This document shows positions 54,678 to 62,661 of a stretch of 64,000 bases of DNA, one piece after another; position 1 is the stretch's first letter, and each line of letters begins with the position of its first letter. Location of the stretch: positions 1 through 64,000 of the forward strand of contig NZ_AUHQ01000003.1 in NCBI RefSeq assembly GCF_000423265.1, read 5' to 3'. The position numbers and the translations under genes are program-made. The notes under the pieces are model-generated. The model did not search any database, was not told where the DNA came from, and was given only the letters and a program-made list of their open reading frames with translations. This DNA comes from Ligilactobacillus saerimneri DSM 16049. Its GTDB lineage: Bacteria > Bacillota > Bacilli > Lactobacillales > Lactobacillaceae.

Positions 54678-55210
54678 AGACAGTTGTTTTAGTATTTCAC
54701 CCAGATTTAAATACATCCCGGGTTAACCGTGCTTTGGCAGCAGGCTTGCCGGCAGAGATCGAGGTGCGGGACATGTACCAATTGTATCCAGATTTTAAAA
54801 TTGATGTTGCCCAGGAACAAGCAGTCTTGGCGGATGCAGACCGAATCGTGCTTCAGTTCCCAATGTATTGGTATAGTTCGCCAGCTTTGCTCAAGCAATG
54901 GGAAGATGATGTCTTGGAATATGGTTGGGCCTACGGGTCAAAAGGCGATGCACTCCATGGCAAGGAGTTGGTAATTGCGGTTTCACCAGGAGCAGATAAT
55001 TATGACCGGGATAAGTTTGCCAAGTACCATGTCACAGAATTGCTTCGGCCTTTCCAGGCAACAAGCCGCCTGATTGGGATGAAGTTTGTTAAACCCTTTA
55101 TCACAGTGGGGGCTTCGACGATTGGTAAGGAACAACTGGAACAACAAGTCCAGGCCTATGCAACCTACCTAACCCAGGCGACGTTACCAGTGCTGGGTGA
55201 TTTTGAATAG
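54674..55210 (+). CDS. NAD(P)H-dependent oxidoreductase, flavodoxin-like fold
   Basis: A 178-residue quinone or electrophile reductase of the KefF/YwrO type. LVFHPDLNTSRVNRAL binds the flavin phosphate, and IVLQFPMYWYSSPALLKQWEDDV near residue 56 is the signature. It is a relative of the longer protein at 8.3 kb. First redox gene of the MerR operon. Confidence 0.9.
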   Translation: MKTVVLVFHPDLNTSRVNRALAAGLPAEIEVRDMYQLYPDFKIDVAQEQAVLADADRIVLQFPMYWYSSPALLKQWEDDVLEYGWAYGSKGDALHGKELVIAVSPGADNYDRDKFAKYHVTELLRPFQATSRLIGMKFVKPFITVGASTIGKEQLEQQVQAYATYLTQATLPVLGDFE

Positions 55211-55223
55211 CAGGTGATTAGTT

Positions 55224-56228
55224 ATGGATTATGTACAATTAGGAAAAACAGACATTATGGTTTCACCGGTATGTGTGGGGGCGATGAGCTTCGGACAGCC
55301 GGGAACGATGCATGACTGGACCTTGGACCAGGGACAGACCACCAAAATGGTGAACGCAGCCTTGGAATTAGGAATTAACTTCTTTGACACTGCTAATTCA
55401 TATTCACGGGGAACAAGCGAAGAATATCTAGGTAAAGCCTTAAAAGTTAATACTCAACGGGATCGAGTAGTGATCGCTTCTAAGGTGTATTTCAATCCTG
55501 GACGTCTCTCTTACCAAGCAATCATGCGGGAAATTGATGGAACTTTGTTACGGTTGGGGACGGATTACTTGGACCTGTATATTATTCACCGTTTTGACTA
55601 TGACACTCCGATCGAAGAAACCATGGAAGCCCTCAATGATGTAGTCAAACTGGGTAAGGTGCGGGCCCTCGGGGCGTCGGCAATGTTTGCGGACCAGTTT
55701 GCTCAGATGCAACAAGTTGCTGCTGACCATGGTTGGGCCCAATTCCAAGCAATGGAAAATCATTATAACTTGCTCTATCGTGAAGATGAAGCAGAGTTGA
55801 TTCCTTATTGTCTGCAAAATCAGGTGTCTTTAATTCCGTATAGTCCGCTAGCGGCTGGGCATTTAACGCGCCCAACCTGGGAGGCAACCACGTTGCGGAG
55901 CCGGACTGACCGCGTGGCTCGGGGCAAATATGATGACGCCAAAGAAAATGATTTACAAATTATTGGTCGGGTCCATGATCTAGCGCAAAAATACGGGGTG
56001 TCGATGGCGCAAATTGCCTTAGCATGGCAGTGGGCTAAGGGGGTAACAGCCCCAATCGTTGGCGGAACCAAAACTCGAAATTACCGTGATGCCGTAGCAG
56101 CAACGAATGTTCACTTAACAGCGCCTGATATTGCGTACCTAGAAGAACCTTACCAGCCACATCGGATTGTGGGGCCATTGACGGCTAATCCGCCTCAGGG
56201 AACAATGTTGATTGATGAAAAGAAGTAA
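55224..56228 (+). CDS. Aldo/keto reductase
   Basis: A 334-residue TIM-barrel NADPH reductase of the Tas/YajO/IolS-like group. The tetrad is visible: Asp and Tyr in FFDTANSYSRGTSEEYLG, Lys in VIASKVYF, His in LYIIHRFDYDTPIEE. LIPYSPLAAGHL and GGTKTRNYRDAV bind the cofactor. It probably reduces aldehydes or ketones as part of the MerR-controlled response. Confidence 0.92.
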   Translation: MDYVQLGKTDIMVSPVCVGAMSFGQPGTMHDWTLDQGQTTKMVNAALELGINFFDTANSYSRGTSEEYLGKALKVNTQRDRVVIASKVYFNPGRLSYQAIMREIDGTLLRLGTDYLDLYIIHRFDYDTPIEETMEALNDVVKLGKVRALGASAMFADQFAQMQQVAADHGWAQFQAMENHYNLLYREDEAELIPYCLQNQVSLIPYSPLAAGHLTRPTWEATTLRSRTDRVARGKYDDAKENDLQIIGRVHDLAQKYGVSMAQIALAWQWAKGVTAPIVGGTKTRNYRDAVAATNVHLTAPDIAYLEEPYQPHRIVGPLTANPPQGTMLIDEKK

Positions 56229-56246
56229 AGAAAGGATGGATTGAAT

Positions 56247-57284
56247 ATGAAGAAAGCTATTTTTGAAAAAGCGGGAAAGATGAGTGTTGTGGAAGCGCCG
56301 ATGCCAACTATTGAAAAAGATGATGATGTTATCATCAAGGTCGTTCGGACCTGTGTTTGTGGGTCAGACCTCTGGGCATACTCAGCTGGGGATGCTAAAG
56401 AAGCTCACTCAGAAAACACTGGTCACGAAGCCATCGGGATCGTTGAAGAAGTGGGAGCGGCTATTACTACGGTTAAGAAGGGTGACTTTGTGATTGCACC
56501 TTTTACCCATGGTTGTGGGCATTGTCCAGCTTGTTTAGCGGGATTTGATGGTGTATGTCAAGACCACAGTGATAACTTTACTAATGGCAATCAAGCTGAG
56601 TATATTCGGTTCCAGCATGGACAGTGGGCGCTGGTGAAAGTACCCGGACAGCCGGAAGATTATTCCGAAGGGATGCTCAAGTCTTTGTTAACTTTGGCTG
56701 ATGTTATGGCAACAGGGTACCACGCTGCTGTCACGGCCCATGTTGGTGCGGGCGATAAAGTGGTCGTTGTTGGCGATGGAGCAGTAGGCCAATGCGCTGT
56801 TATTGCTGCTAAGATGCTGGGTGCTTCCCAAATTATCATCATGAGCCGGCACGCAGATCGGCAAAAGATGGCCCTGGATTTTGGGGCTACGGACTTTGTA
56901 GCTGAACGGGGCCAAGAAGGCATTCAAAAAGTGGTGGAATTAACGGGTGGTACTGGTGCCAACGCAGTTCTGGAATGTGTTGGGGCCCAGGCTTCAACTG
57001 ACCAAGCCTTTGGGGTAGTACGCCCTGGTGGGCGAATTGGTCGGGTGGGCTTGCCCCATGGCGAAAAGATGGATCCAGCTGCTACCTTCTATCGGAATAT
57101 TACTTTGGCTGGTGGCCCAGCCTCAGTGACGACATACGACAAGGAAGTCTTACTTAAGGCTGTGCTGGATGGAGCGATTGAACCGGGGAAGGTCTTTACT
57201 CAAGAGTATACTTTAGATGAAATCAATGCTGCTTACCAGGATATGGCTGACCGGAAGACCATCAAGGCTTATGTTAAGATTTAA
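56247..57284 (+). CDS. Zinc-dependent alcohol dehydrogenase
   Basis: A 345-residue medium-chain dehydrogenase. Catalytic zinc ligands are Cys in TCVCGSDLWAY and GHEAIG; the structural zinc uses GCGHCPACLAGFDGVC. The Rossmann loop is VVGDGAVGQCAVIAAKMLG near residue 170. ATG 56247 is used; TTG 56241 is too near AAAGGA. It is the last gene of the MerR operon and the last host gene before the integrated element. Confidence 0.92.
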   Translation: MKKAIFEKAGKMSVVEAPMPTIEKDDDVIIKVVRTCVCGSDLWAYSAGDAKEAHSENTGHEAIGIVEEVGAAITTVKKGDFVIAPFTHGCGHCPACLAGFDGVCQDHSDNFTNGNQAEYIRFQHGQWALVKVPGQPEDYSEGMLKSLLTLADVMATGYHAAVTAHVGAGDKVVVVGDGAVGQCAVIAAKMLGASQIIIMSRHADRQKMALDFGATDFVAERGQEGIQKVVELTGGTGANAVLECVGAQASTDQAFGVVRPGGRIGRVGLPHGEKMDPAATFYRNITLAGGPASVTTYDKEVLLKAVLDGAIEPGKVFTQEYTLDEINAAYQDMADRKTIKAYVKI

Positions 57285-57378
57285 TGCGCTTTTACTGGTG
57301 TTTGTAATTGTAGAAAGCCTATTAAATCAAGGTTTATATTATTTGCTCGACACTGAAAAACAATAGTTTAAAAATAAA

Positions 57379-57399
57379 TTGCAACCAAGTTGCAACCAA
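57379..57399 (+). repeat. Direct repeat TTGCAACCAA x2, likely integrase arm site at the element's left end
   Basis: Two copies of TTGCAACCAA (57379-57388, 57390-57399) with an 11-bp period in the gap after the last host gene. Such paired short repeats are typical of tyrosine-integrase arm sites near att. The core site itself cannot be fixed because the right end is outside the window. The gap 57285-57812 holds no gene. Confidence 0.4.
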
Positions 57400-57433
57400 A
57401 TTTAACCGGCTATCAATACGACTGTTTAAAAGT

Positions 57434-57457
57434 ACCGTCTTAATAGGCGGTTTTTTT
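57434..57457 (+). terminator. Terminator near the left end of the element
   Basis: ACCGTC (57434-57439) / GGCGGT (57446-57451) followed by seven Ts. Confidence 0.75.
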
Positions 57458-57476
57458 ATTGTCTGAGATATAAAAA

Positions 57477-57505
57477 ATACCAGCCCCATAATAAAGAGCT
57501 GGTAT
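57477..57505 (-). terminator. Terminator facing left at the element boundary
   Basis: ATACCAGC (57477-57484) / GCTGGTAT (57498-57505); on the minus strand the stem is followed by a T run. It would shield the host operon from the element's leftward transcripts. Confidence 0.75.
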
Positions 57506-57812
57506 AAAAAGAACTGATTAATTTAATTATATCATCAGGCGGGATCATCAATGCTGAAATTTAGCTAAAAAACGACTGTTGCAAATACTGTTGCATCCGT
57601 CCTTGTTTATAGGGCTATTTATAAGACTTATTTAAATCAGATTGCATATAACGCCAATAGAGGAACTATGAGCCGTTTTAAGTCATCTATGTATAATTAG
57701 ACATAAAATGAATTCAAACGATACCTTGACCCATTATATTAAGCCGTTTTTAAGATAGAGCATTATTTTTCTTTTATAATGGTGGTAGTAGTTTCTCTAG
57801 GAGGATGATGCC

Positions 57813-58202
57813 ATGCTAGCCATTGATGAAAAGGCAACGATTAAGAACGCCCGCAATTTTTTTAGGAACGATCTGGAAAAATACCAGGCGCTCTCTCTTT
57901 CAAGATATACCATTCAGTCAGGGATGCCGGCGGTTGTTGCCGTCTCTGGTGGTTTATTGGATCAAGCAGAAAGAACGCAAATAACCGGGGTTGATGCCGT
58001 TGCTACCGTTGACCAAGTACGGGATGCCATGGATAAGATGCAAGCAGATAATAGAAAGCTCCTAGAACTAAAATATTTCAGTCGCCTAAGCATCCTGGAT
58101 CTTTGCGAACGCTTGGGCTATGGTCATTCAACAGTAGCAACCAAACTCAACCAGGCGCTATTAGAATTTGGCTTGATCTTTGGCTTGGCTGTCTTTAAAT
58201 AG
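57813..58202 (+). CDS. ArpU-family phage transcriptional regulator
   Basis: A 129-residue protein with the ArpU/RinA-like pattern: N-terminal IDEKATIKNARNFFRNDLEKY and a C-terminal sigma-like helix-turn-helix, KLLELKYFSRLSILDLCERLGYGHSTVATKLNQAL (about 85-119). In phages such proteins sit at the end of the early region and switch on late genes. Here it is plus-strand, opposite to the replication genes, with no late genes after it. AGGAGG precedes the ATG. Confidence 0.8.
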   Translation: MLAIDEKATIKNARNFFRNDLEKYQALSLSRYTIQSGMPAVVAVSGGLLDQAERTQITGVDAVATVDQVRDAMDKMQADNRKLLELKYFSRLSILDLCERLGYGHSTVATKLNQALLEFGLIFGLAVFK

Positions 58203-58479
58203 GAGGTGTTGCCGTTAGGTTGTCTGCTGTTCGTATTGGGCGGGTTCGGTCTGTTCATCCTTACTTGGTAAGTTAGGTTTTTTTCCTGGTCGTTCTGAGC
58301 GACCTGTTTTTTATTTGCTGTTAGTGGGTCAATTTGATTGACCGAGATAGTATATATAATCCTATATGCCAAAAGTTTTTAATGCTGAGGCTAGGGGATG
58401 TCCTGAACATCCTGGAAACAGGTTATTTCAAATCACCCGTTTTATATATCCGCAATTACTGAAAATAAGCCATTTATGC

Positions 58480-58512
58480 AAAAAATAAGCCCTAGCTGGT
58501 AAAGCTGGGGCT
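58480..58512 (-). terminator. Terminator-like hairpin in the element
   Basis: AGCCCTAGC / GCTGGGGCT arms (58488-58512); the minus strand continues into a T-rich run. Confidence 0.6.
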
Positions 58513-58602
58513 TTCTGCATTATTGCATAATCATTTTCTGTATTTTAGTATAGCACATCACATAAAAGCCTGTTTTTGTGAATTGCTACGCCTTGACATT
58601 AC

Positions 58603-58742
58603 AACCTGATAAAACCTGACATAAAACACCGCCAATACGGCAATATTTGGCAATTAGCAAGGTCTAAAAAAGCCCCTAAATGTCCAATATTGTCCAATTT
58701 TTTCTAGCAAATTCTAGCATTTAATGTCAGCAAAAGTCAGCA
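58603..58742. repeat. Five different repeat doublets, each with a 10-bp period
   Basis: AACCTGA (58603, 58613), GGCAAT (58639, 58649), TGTCCAAT (58681, 58691), TTCTAGCA (58702, 58712) and GTCAGCA (58726, 58736) each occur twice exactly ten bases apart. The motifs differ from pair to pair, and the last three pairs follow one another almost without a gap. Confidence 0.7.
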
Positions 58743-58867
58743 TTTTAAGTAGTTATGGGCTGGTGTCGCGATTTGCGACATTGAATAGCCCCCGCGCGTA
58801 TAGTAAGCAGACGAAGCCAAAAATGGTTTGGTTAAAAATATGTGAATAGTTCCCGTATTCCAGGTAG

Positions 58868-58900
58868 CAAAAAAACCCGCTGTCCATTTAATGGATAGCG
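58868..58900 (-). terminator. Terminator downstream of the element's leftward genes
   Basis: CGCTGTCCAT (58878-58887) / ATGGATAGCG (58891-58900); T run on the minus strand. Confidence 0.85.
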
Positions 58901-59002
58901 AGCCAAAAAAGAAAGTTATCAGATAAGAATTTTTTTACTACGTAAGCAATTATATCATATCGAATGCCCCGCCTACGCCCTTTTATAGTCGGCAAAAACT
59001 GA

Positions 59003-59035
59003 ATAAAAATAACCCTAGCTGATTAGCTAAGGTTA
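59003..59035 (-). terminator. Terminator directly after the 126-residue protein gene
   Basis: AACCCTAGCT (59011-59020) / AGCTAAGGTT (59025-59034), then ATTTTTATT on the minus strand. Confidence 0.8.
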
Positions 59036-59042
59036 CTTGCTG

Positions 59043-59423
59043 TTAATACTTATCTGGAAACTTCTCTTTTAACTCTCCTATCAAGTCTCTATTTAATTTT
59101 TTGCCTAGGATTTTGAGCCCCGCTTCACTGATGCATACTCTACCATCAAGCACTTTAAAATATTTGTCTGGTAGCAAGCTAAAAATAGGATACTTTGCTT
59201 TAAACTCTGCTACTGGCTGAGGCTCTTTATTAATCGTCATTCTAACAGATATTAACCCCTCTTTAATTGCTCTTGCTGTTGGTTCGCCGTCTTGGTCAAT
59301 GATTCCCTCTTGTAAGAGCATAGATGCTATGTCCTGGATGCTGGTATTAAAGCCATCATTTTTAGCCATCTTATAAGCTGATACAACCAAACTACTATTT
59401 ATAATTTTATTCCAATCAATCAT
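59043..59423 (-). CDS. Hypothetical protein of the phage-type element
   Basis: A 126-residue cytoplasmic protein with no recognised domain. It is mostly helical, with a possible helix-turn-helix-like start (TSIQDIASMLLQEGIID) and a basic tail (LKILGKKLNRDLIGELKEKF). AGGAGG stands before the ATG, so it is probably expressed. It lies on the far side of the iteron region from the helicase gene. In phage satellites this place often holds interference or packaging genes, but nothing in the sequence proves such a role. Confidence 0.6.
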   Translation of the reverse strand: MIDWNKIINSSLVVSAYKMAKNDGFNTSIQDIASMLLQEGIIDQDGEPTARAIKEGLISVRMTINKEPQPVAEFKAKYPIFSLLPDKYFKVLDGRVCISEAGLKILGKKLNRDLIGELKEKFPDKY

Positions 59424-59486
59424 CTTGTATCATCCTCCTATATAGAGCGTGTTAATAATTCAACTAGCCTAAATAAACACGCTATA

Positions 59487-59763
59487 TAACTAAGTTAGTT
59501 AGGAAACTAACCAAAAAATAAGGTTAGTTAGACGCTGTAACCCTTGGGGCTGTAAGCTTCATTAACTATAAAATAACTTTCTAACTAAATTTTTTGCTTC
59601 CAAGTTGCATATATATGTATATATACGGGATATATTTATATATACTGGCAATATTAGTAAGGTAGTTAGATAGTTAGTATATAAGCATTCTATCCTTGAT
59701 ATAACAACGTTTTTTAAAGCTAACTATCATACTAACCATCTAACCAACTTTTTTATTAGTTAG
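59487..59763. other. Putative replication origin with GTTAG iterons and an AT-rich core
   Basis: Twelve copies of GTTAG or its complement CTAAC lie at 59494, 59498, 59507, 59523, 59527, 59581, 59665, 59673, 59720, 59732, 59740 and 59759. They flank an AT-only stretch with ATATATGTATATATA (about 59609-59650). The arrangement (iterons on both sides of a melting region beside a primase-helicase gene) is that of satellite and phage origins recognised by their own Rep. Confidence 0.6.
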
Positions 59764-61234
59764 TTTCTTTACTAAAAATTCCTTGCATCTTGTCTTTTTC
59801 TTCTTCCAAGTTATAGAGCTTGTCAATATCAAGTCCAGTTCCTGGATCGTACTTATCCATCAAGTCTAGATCCGCTTGCTTGAATTTGTCTCCTGGTTGT
59901 CTACCTGTCTTGTAAAAATTCCAACCCATGGAATGCATCAGGGGCTTAATTCTAGTAGTGAATTTTCTTCTTGAGATCGTTTGCTTGTTGTTCTCCCGTT
60001 CCATCACCCATAAAAAATAATGAAATAAAAATTTGCTTGGTAGCCATTCACTAACTAGGGGATCAATGTAATTGCTAGCAAAGTAAGCTACGGGGTCATT
60101 ATCCAACCTGGTATTTTCTACAAGCTCCTTACTCTCTTTAGGGTTTACAATCTGATCCAGATTAATATCAAGGGACTTTTTTAGTACCCATTCAAGCAAG
60201 CGTTTATCATAGATATAGGTATCTTTGACCTGTTTGCTTGCTGGATCATCCGGGAATTGATGAGGAAAGTTAATCATCCTAAACCGGCGATATAGCCCGC
60301 CTGTCTTATCCTTGAATTTGGGTAGTCCGTTCATAGACTGGATAACAATAGCATTAAATCTTGCTGTAAACGGCGTTAACCCTTTTGGATTAATCAATAC
60401 AATTTCATTAGTGATGATACTTTTTAGATTGCTACCGTTATCTATGTAGCGCTCTGGGGGATTGTCATCACCAATCAATAGGCGTCCGCCGTATCCTTGA
60501 GCGAGTAAAAAATCGTTATCGAACTGATCCAGCATTAAAGCCTTGTAATTACCGTTGCCAACAAGGTTAATCAAAAACTGTTCCATGGTACTCTTGCCCG
60601 TTCTACCTTGCCCGGCGTCTACTAGCATAAACATTAAGCCGGTTTTACCTCTAACAATGCTAGCGATGAATTGCCATAGCAATAATTCTTTTTCATGGTC
60701 TGAGGATGATAATTGTTTGATCCAACTAGTAAAATTCCAGCCGTTAAAATCCGGCTCTGTTGCATCCGGGTTATAGTTAGTTGCTATCTTGGTAGTAAAA
60801 ACATACATAGGGTTAAACGGGATCAACCGCTTATCTTTTAGATTGATGATGCCATTCCCTACTGGTATTAAGTCGGGATCATCCGTCAACTTAACCGCCG
60901 GGCTTTCAATCTGCAACCAGTCTAAAATTTCCTTGCGCCATCTCTTGGATATTGTGCTTTCAATAGCAAGCATTAGCTCCTGGATGCGCCGGGATCCATT
61001 AACATAAATTCCAGCATCCGGGTCATAGTAAGATAGGGGGGCTTTTTCCAGCTCCTTATCATCCTCACCAATTACAACCAGCTTCAAACTCTGCTTCAAT
61101 CTGTTTGCGATAACTCGGGCGGGTACTGGGATTGTCTTGGTCTCGCCCGTCTTACTGTTCATCTTTGCATGATCCGCCCGCCAATCGTTGCCCCATTGGG
61201 CTAATTCTCTTTTGATCTCTTTAAATTTGCTCAA
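59756..61234 (-). CDS. D5/P4-type primase-helicase (SF3 helicase)
   Basis: A 492-residue replication helicase. The SF3 Walker A is DAGQGRTGKSTMEQF near residue 212, Walker B-like LLIGDDNPPERYID near 255, and motif C-type FNAIVIQSMNGLPKF with the following RRFRMINFP. The N-terminal ~190 residues resemble D5_N. It presumably unwinds the GTTAG-iteron origin next to its 3' end. Start: TTG 61234, seven bases after GGAGG, overlapping the primase stop (TTGA). Confidence 0.9.
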   Translation of the reverse strand: MSKFKEIKRELAQWGNDWRADHAKMNSKTGETKTIPVPARVIANRLKQSLKLVVIGEDDKELEKAPLSYYDPDAGIYVNGSRRIQELMLAIESTISKRWRKEILDWLQIESPAVKLTDDPDLIPVGNGIINLKDKRLIPFNPMYVFTTKIATNYNPDATEPDFNGWNFTSWIKQLSSSDHEKELLLWQFIASIVRGKTGLMFMLVDAGQGRTGKSTMEQFLINLVGNGNYKALMLDQFDNDFLLAQGYGGRLLIGDDNPPERYIDNGSNLKSIITNEIVLINPKGLTPFTARFNAIVIQSMNGLPKFKDKTGGLYRRFRMINFPHQFPDDPASKQVKDTYIYDKRLLEWVLKKSLDINLDQIVNPKESKELVENTRLDNDPVAYFASNYIDPLVSEWLPSKFLFHYFLWVMERENNKQTISRRKFTTRIKPLMHSMGWNFYKTGRQPGDKFKQADLDLMDKYDPGTGLDIDKLYNLEEEKDKMQGIFSKETN

Positions 61235-62136
61235 TATAGCGCCTCCTTGACCCCGTTAATTGCCTTGTTGATAGTTAGTTGCCCATAGGTTAGGGCGCCC
61301 CGCCGTTTGTCCCATTTTGGGCGATATAGAGCAGATTTTCTAAAAAGTCTATCTATCTGAGTCGGGTTACAATCACTAAACAAGGCTAAGTCGTTACATA
61401 GCGATAAATCTTTTGCGCTGTCGTCTTGGTCGGTTTTAGGATTTGGATGCTTACCATCAAAAAATAGCATTGCTACTCGTTGCCCGGTCTTGGATGCTAA
61501 AGCTTTCATCATAACAATATAATCTGGATGATTAGGGGGGATATTAAGCATAGCATCCGGGTCTGTCATTGCCTGTTCTGCCTTGCTAATCTCCTTTAAA
61601 CCGTATGCATCAAGTAATAACTTGAACTGATCCAGATCTAAAAAGCTAGTTTTTGGGGGCTGATCTGGTTGGATCTTGTTCCCCGTCATAGCAATAAACC
61701 GCCCGCCGGTATAAATTTCGGCTTCCTTGTTCTTGCTATGGTGTTTCGGCGGTTCTTCTTCCAATTTGAAAAAGCAATGAATGCCCGTTCCTGATTGGCT
61801 TATTTCGCTGTAACCCCATCCGGTAAGGTCTAAGGCTTTATATACGGCTTGATTACTAATGTCTTGGGGATCAAGTTTAGGGGCGATATTATCAACGTCT
61901 AAGCAACCCCATCCATCACCTAAGAAAAAGGCAAGCCCGCAATCTTGGGGTCTTTTAGCGTTGTTATAAGCTTCTAATGCTGTTTCATAACTTACCCATT
62001 CCCATGGTCTATTAGTTGCTGTTTTTCTCCTAGTGATAGGACTATAAGGAACTTTTTCTCTTTTATGTCCTTGCCCATCTCCTAAAACATAGATACACCA
62101 GCGGTTAACTTCTTTCATCTCGTTAGGAATTGTCAT
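61231..62136 (-). CDS. Primase-polymerase of the archaeo-eukaryotic primase type
   Basis: A 301-residue primase. GWGCLDVDNIA holds the metal-binding Asp pair, followed by SQSGTGIHCFFKL and EIYTGGRFIAMTGNKI, the three prim-pol motifs. The C-terminal ~90 residues form a helical primase-C domain (LSLCNDLALFSDCNPTQIDR). GGAGG precedes the ATG. With the helicase overlapping downstream it forms the element's replication module. Confidence 0.9.
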   Translation of the reverse strand: MTIPNEMKEVNRWCIYVLGDGQGHKREKVPYSPITRRKTATNRPWEWVSYETALEAYNNAKRPQDCGLAFFLGDGWGCLDVDNIAPKLDPQDISNQAVYKALDLTGWGYSEISQSGTGIHCFFKLEEEPPKHHSKNKEAEIYTGGRFIAMTGNKIQPDQPPKTSFLDLDQFKLLLDAYGLKEISKAEQAMTDPDAMLNIPPNHPDYIVMMKALASKTGQRVAMLFFDGKHPNPKTDQDDSAKDLSLCNDLALFSDCNPTQIDRLFRKSALYRPKWDKRRGALTYGQLTINKAINGVKEALY

Positions 62137-62176
62137 GTTGTAAACCTCCTATTTTTGCTAAAATAAGAGCAAACAA

Positions 62177-62434
62177 TTATTTATATGTCTTTAATTGTTC
62201 CCCCGGTGCTTCTTGGTCGTTGACCGGGGTTTTTGTTTGCTCTAATTCGTCAATTAAGCAACTTGATGCTGAAATTATTGCTGAGAGAACGGCAAACATA
62301 AATTCATACTGCCGTTCAAACTCATATTTTTTGAGATTGCCCATCTCGTTAATATCTGTAATAGTGTTGGTTAGTCCGCCGGCTAGAGCTTTAACTTGGA
62401 TAGCTTTTTCTATGAGTTCATCAATATTATTCAT
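62177..62434 (-). CDS. Small helical protein of the element
   Basis: An 85-residue mainly helical protein of unknown function (NIDELIEKAIQVKALAGGL start, YEFMFAVLSAIISASSCLIDEL middle). AGGAG precedes the ATG. It starts inside the end of the preceding small ORF. Its place between excisionase and primase is typical of short early phage genes. Confidence 0.6.
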   Translation of the reverse strand: MNNIDELIEKAIQVKALAGGLTNTITDINEMGNLKKYEFERQYEFMFAVLSAIISASSCLIDELEQTKTPVNDQEAPGEQLKTYK

Positions 62435-62534
62435 TTTTCCTATCTCCTATCTTTTTTATTGGTCTTGCATCATAAAAAACATAGTCAAAAAGTATGTTAA
62501 TTAATTCTTCTAGATCCTTGTCCGTCATTCCCAT
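62427..62534 (-). CDS. Very small early ORF (35 residues)
   Basis: A 35-codon frame, MGMTDKDLEELINILFDYV and on to KKIGDRKNE, with AGGAGG at proper distance upstream. It overlaps the next gene's ATG (ATGAATAA) and the end of the preceding membrane protein gene. Both overlaps and the ribosome site favour a real small gene. Function unknown. Confidence 0.45.
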   Translation of the reverse strand: MGMTDKDLEELINILFDYVFYDARPIKKIGDRKNE

Positions 62535-62661
62535 ATTTGAAACCTCCTAGCAAGCGAATATTTAAGAAAGCAACCAGGAAAAATAGCACAATCGATGCTA
62601 TCAGATAGTTTGCATAAGCAAAGAAAAACACCGCTAATACCATCAATAGTAATTCAATCAT
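62497..62661 (-). CDS. Small membrane protein of the element
   Basis: A 54-residue protein with one long or two short TM segments (residues 2-40, LLLMVLAVFFFAYANYLIA) and a polar tail. Start: ATG 62661 after AAGGAGGG; the longer in-frame form from 62697 lacks a ribosome site. Function unknown; small membrane proteins are common in phage early regions. Confidence 0.5.
   Translation of the reverse strand: MIELLLMVLAVFFFAYANYLIASIVLFFLVAFLNIRLLGGFKYGNDGQGSRRIN

Larger units (their letters stand above)
58203..59002. other. Non-coding region with several hairpins and repeats
   Basis: No convincing long gene lies here. Right after the ArpU stop, AGGAGG is followed by a short hydrophobic frame (about 20 codons, PLGCLLFVLGGFGLF) with no well-placed start. 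A palindrome TGTCGC-GATTT-GCGACA lies at 58764-58780 inside GGGCT/AGCCC arms. The repeat doublets and terminators are listed separately. Confidence 0.5.

Noticed and set aside
58200-58264. 20-codon hydrophobic frame after the ArpU-type gene
   Set aside because: AGGAGG is too close to the only TTG/GTG starts; too short to defend as a gene.
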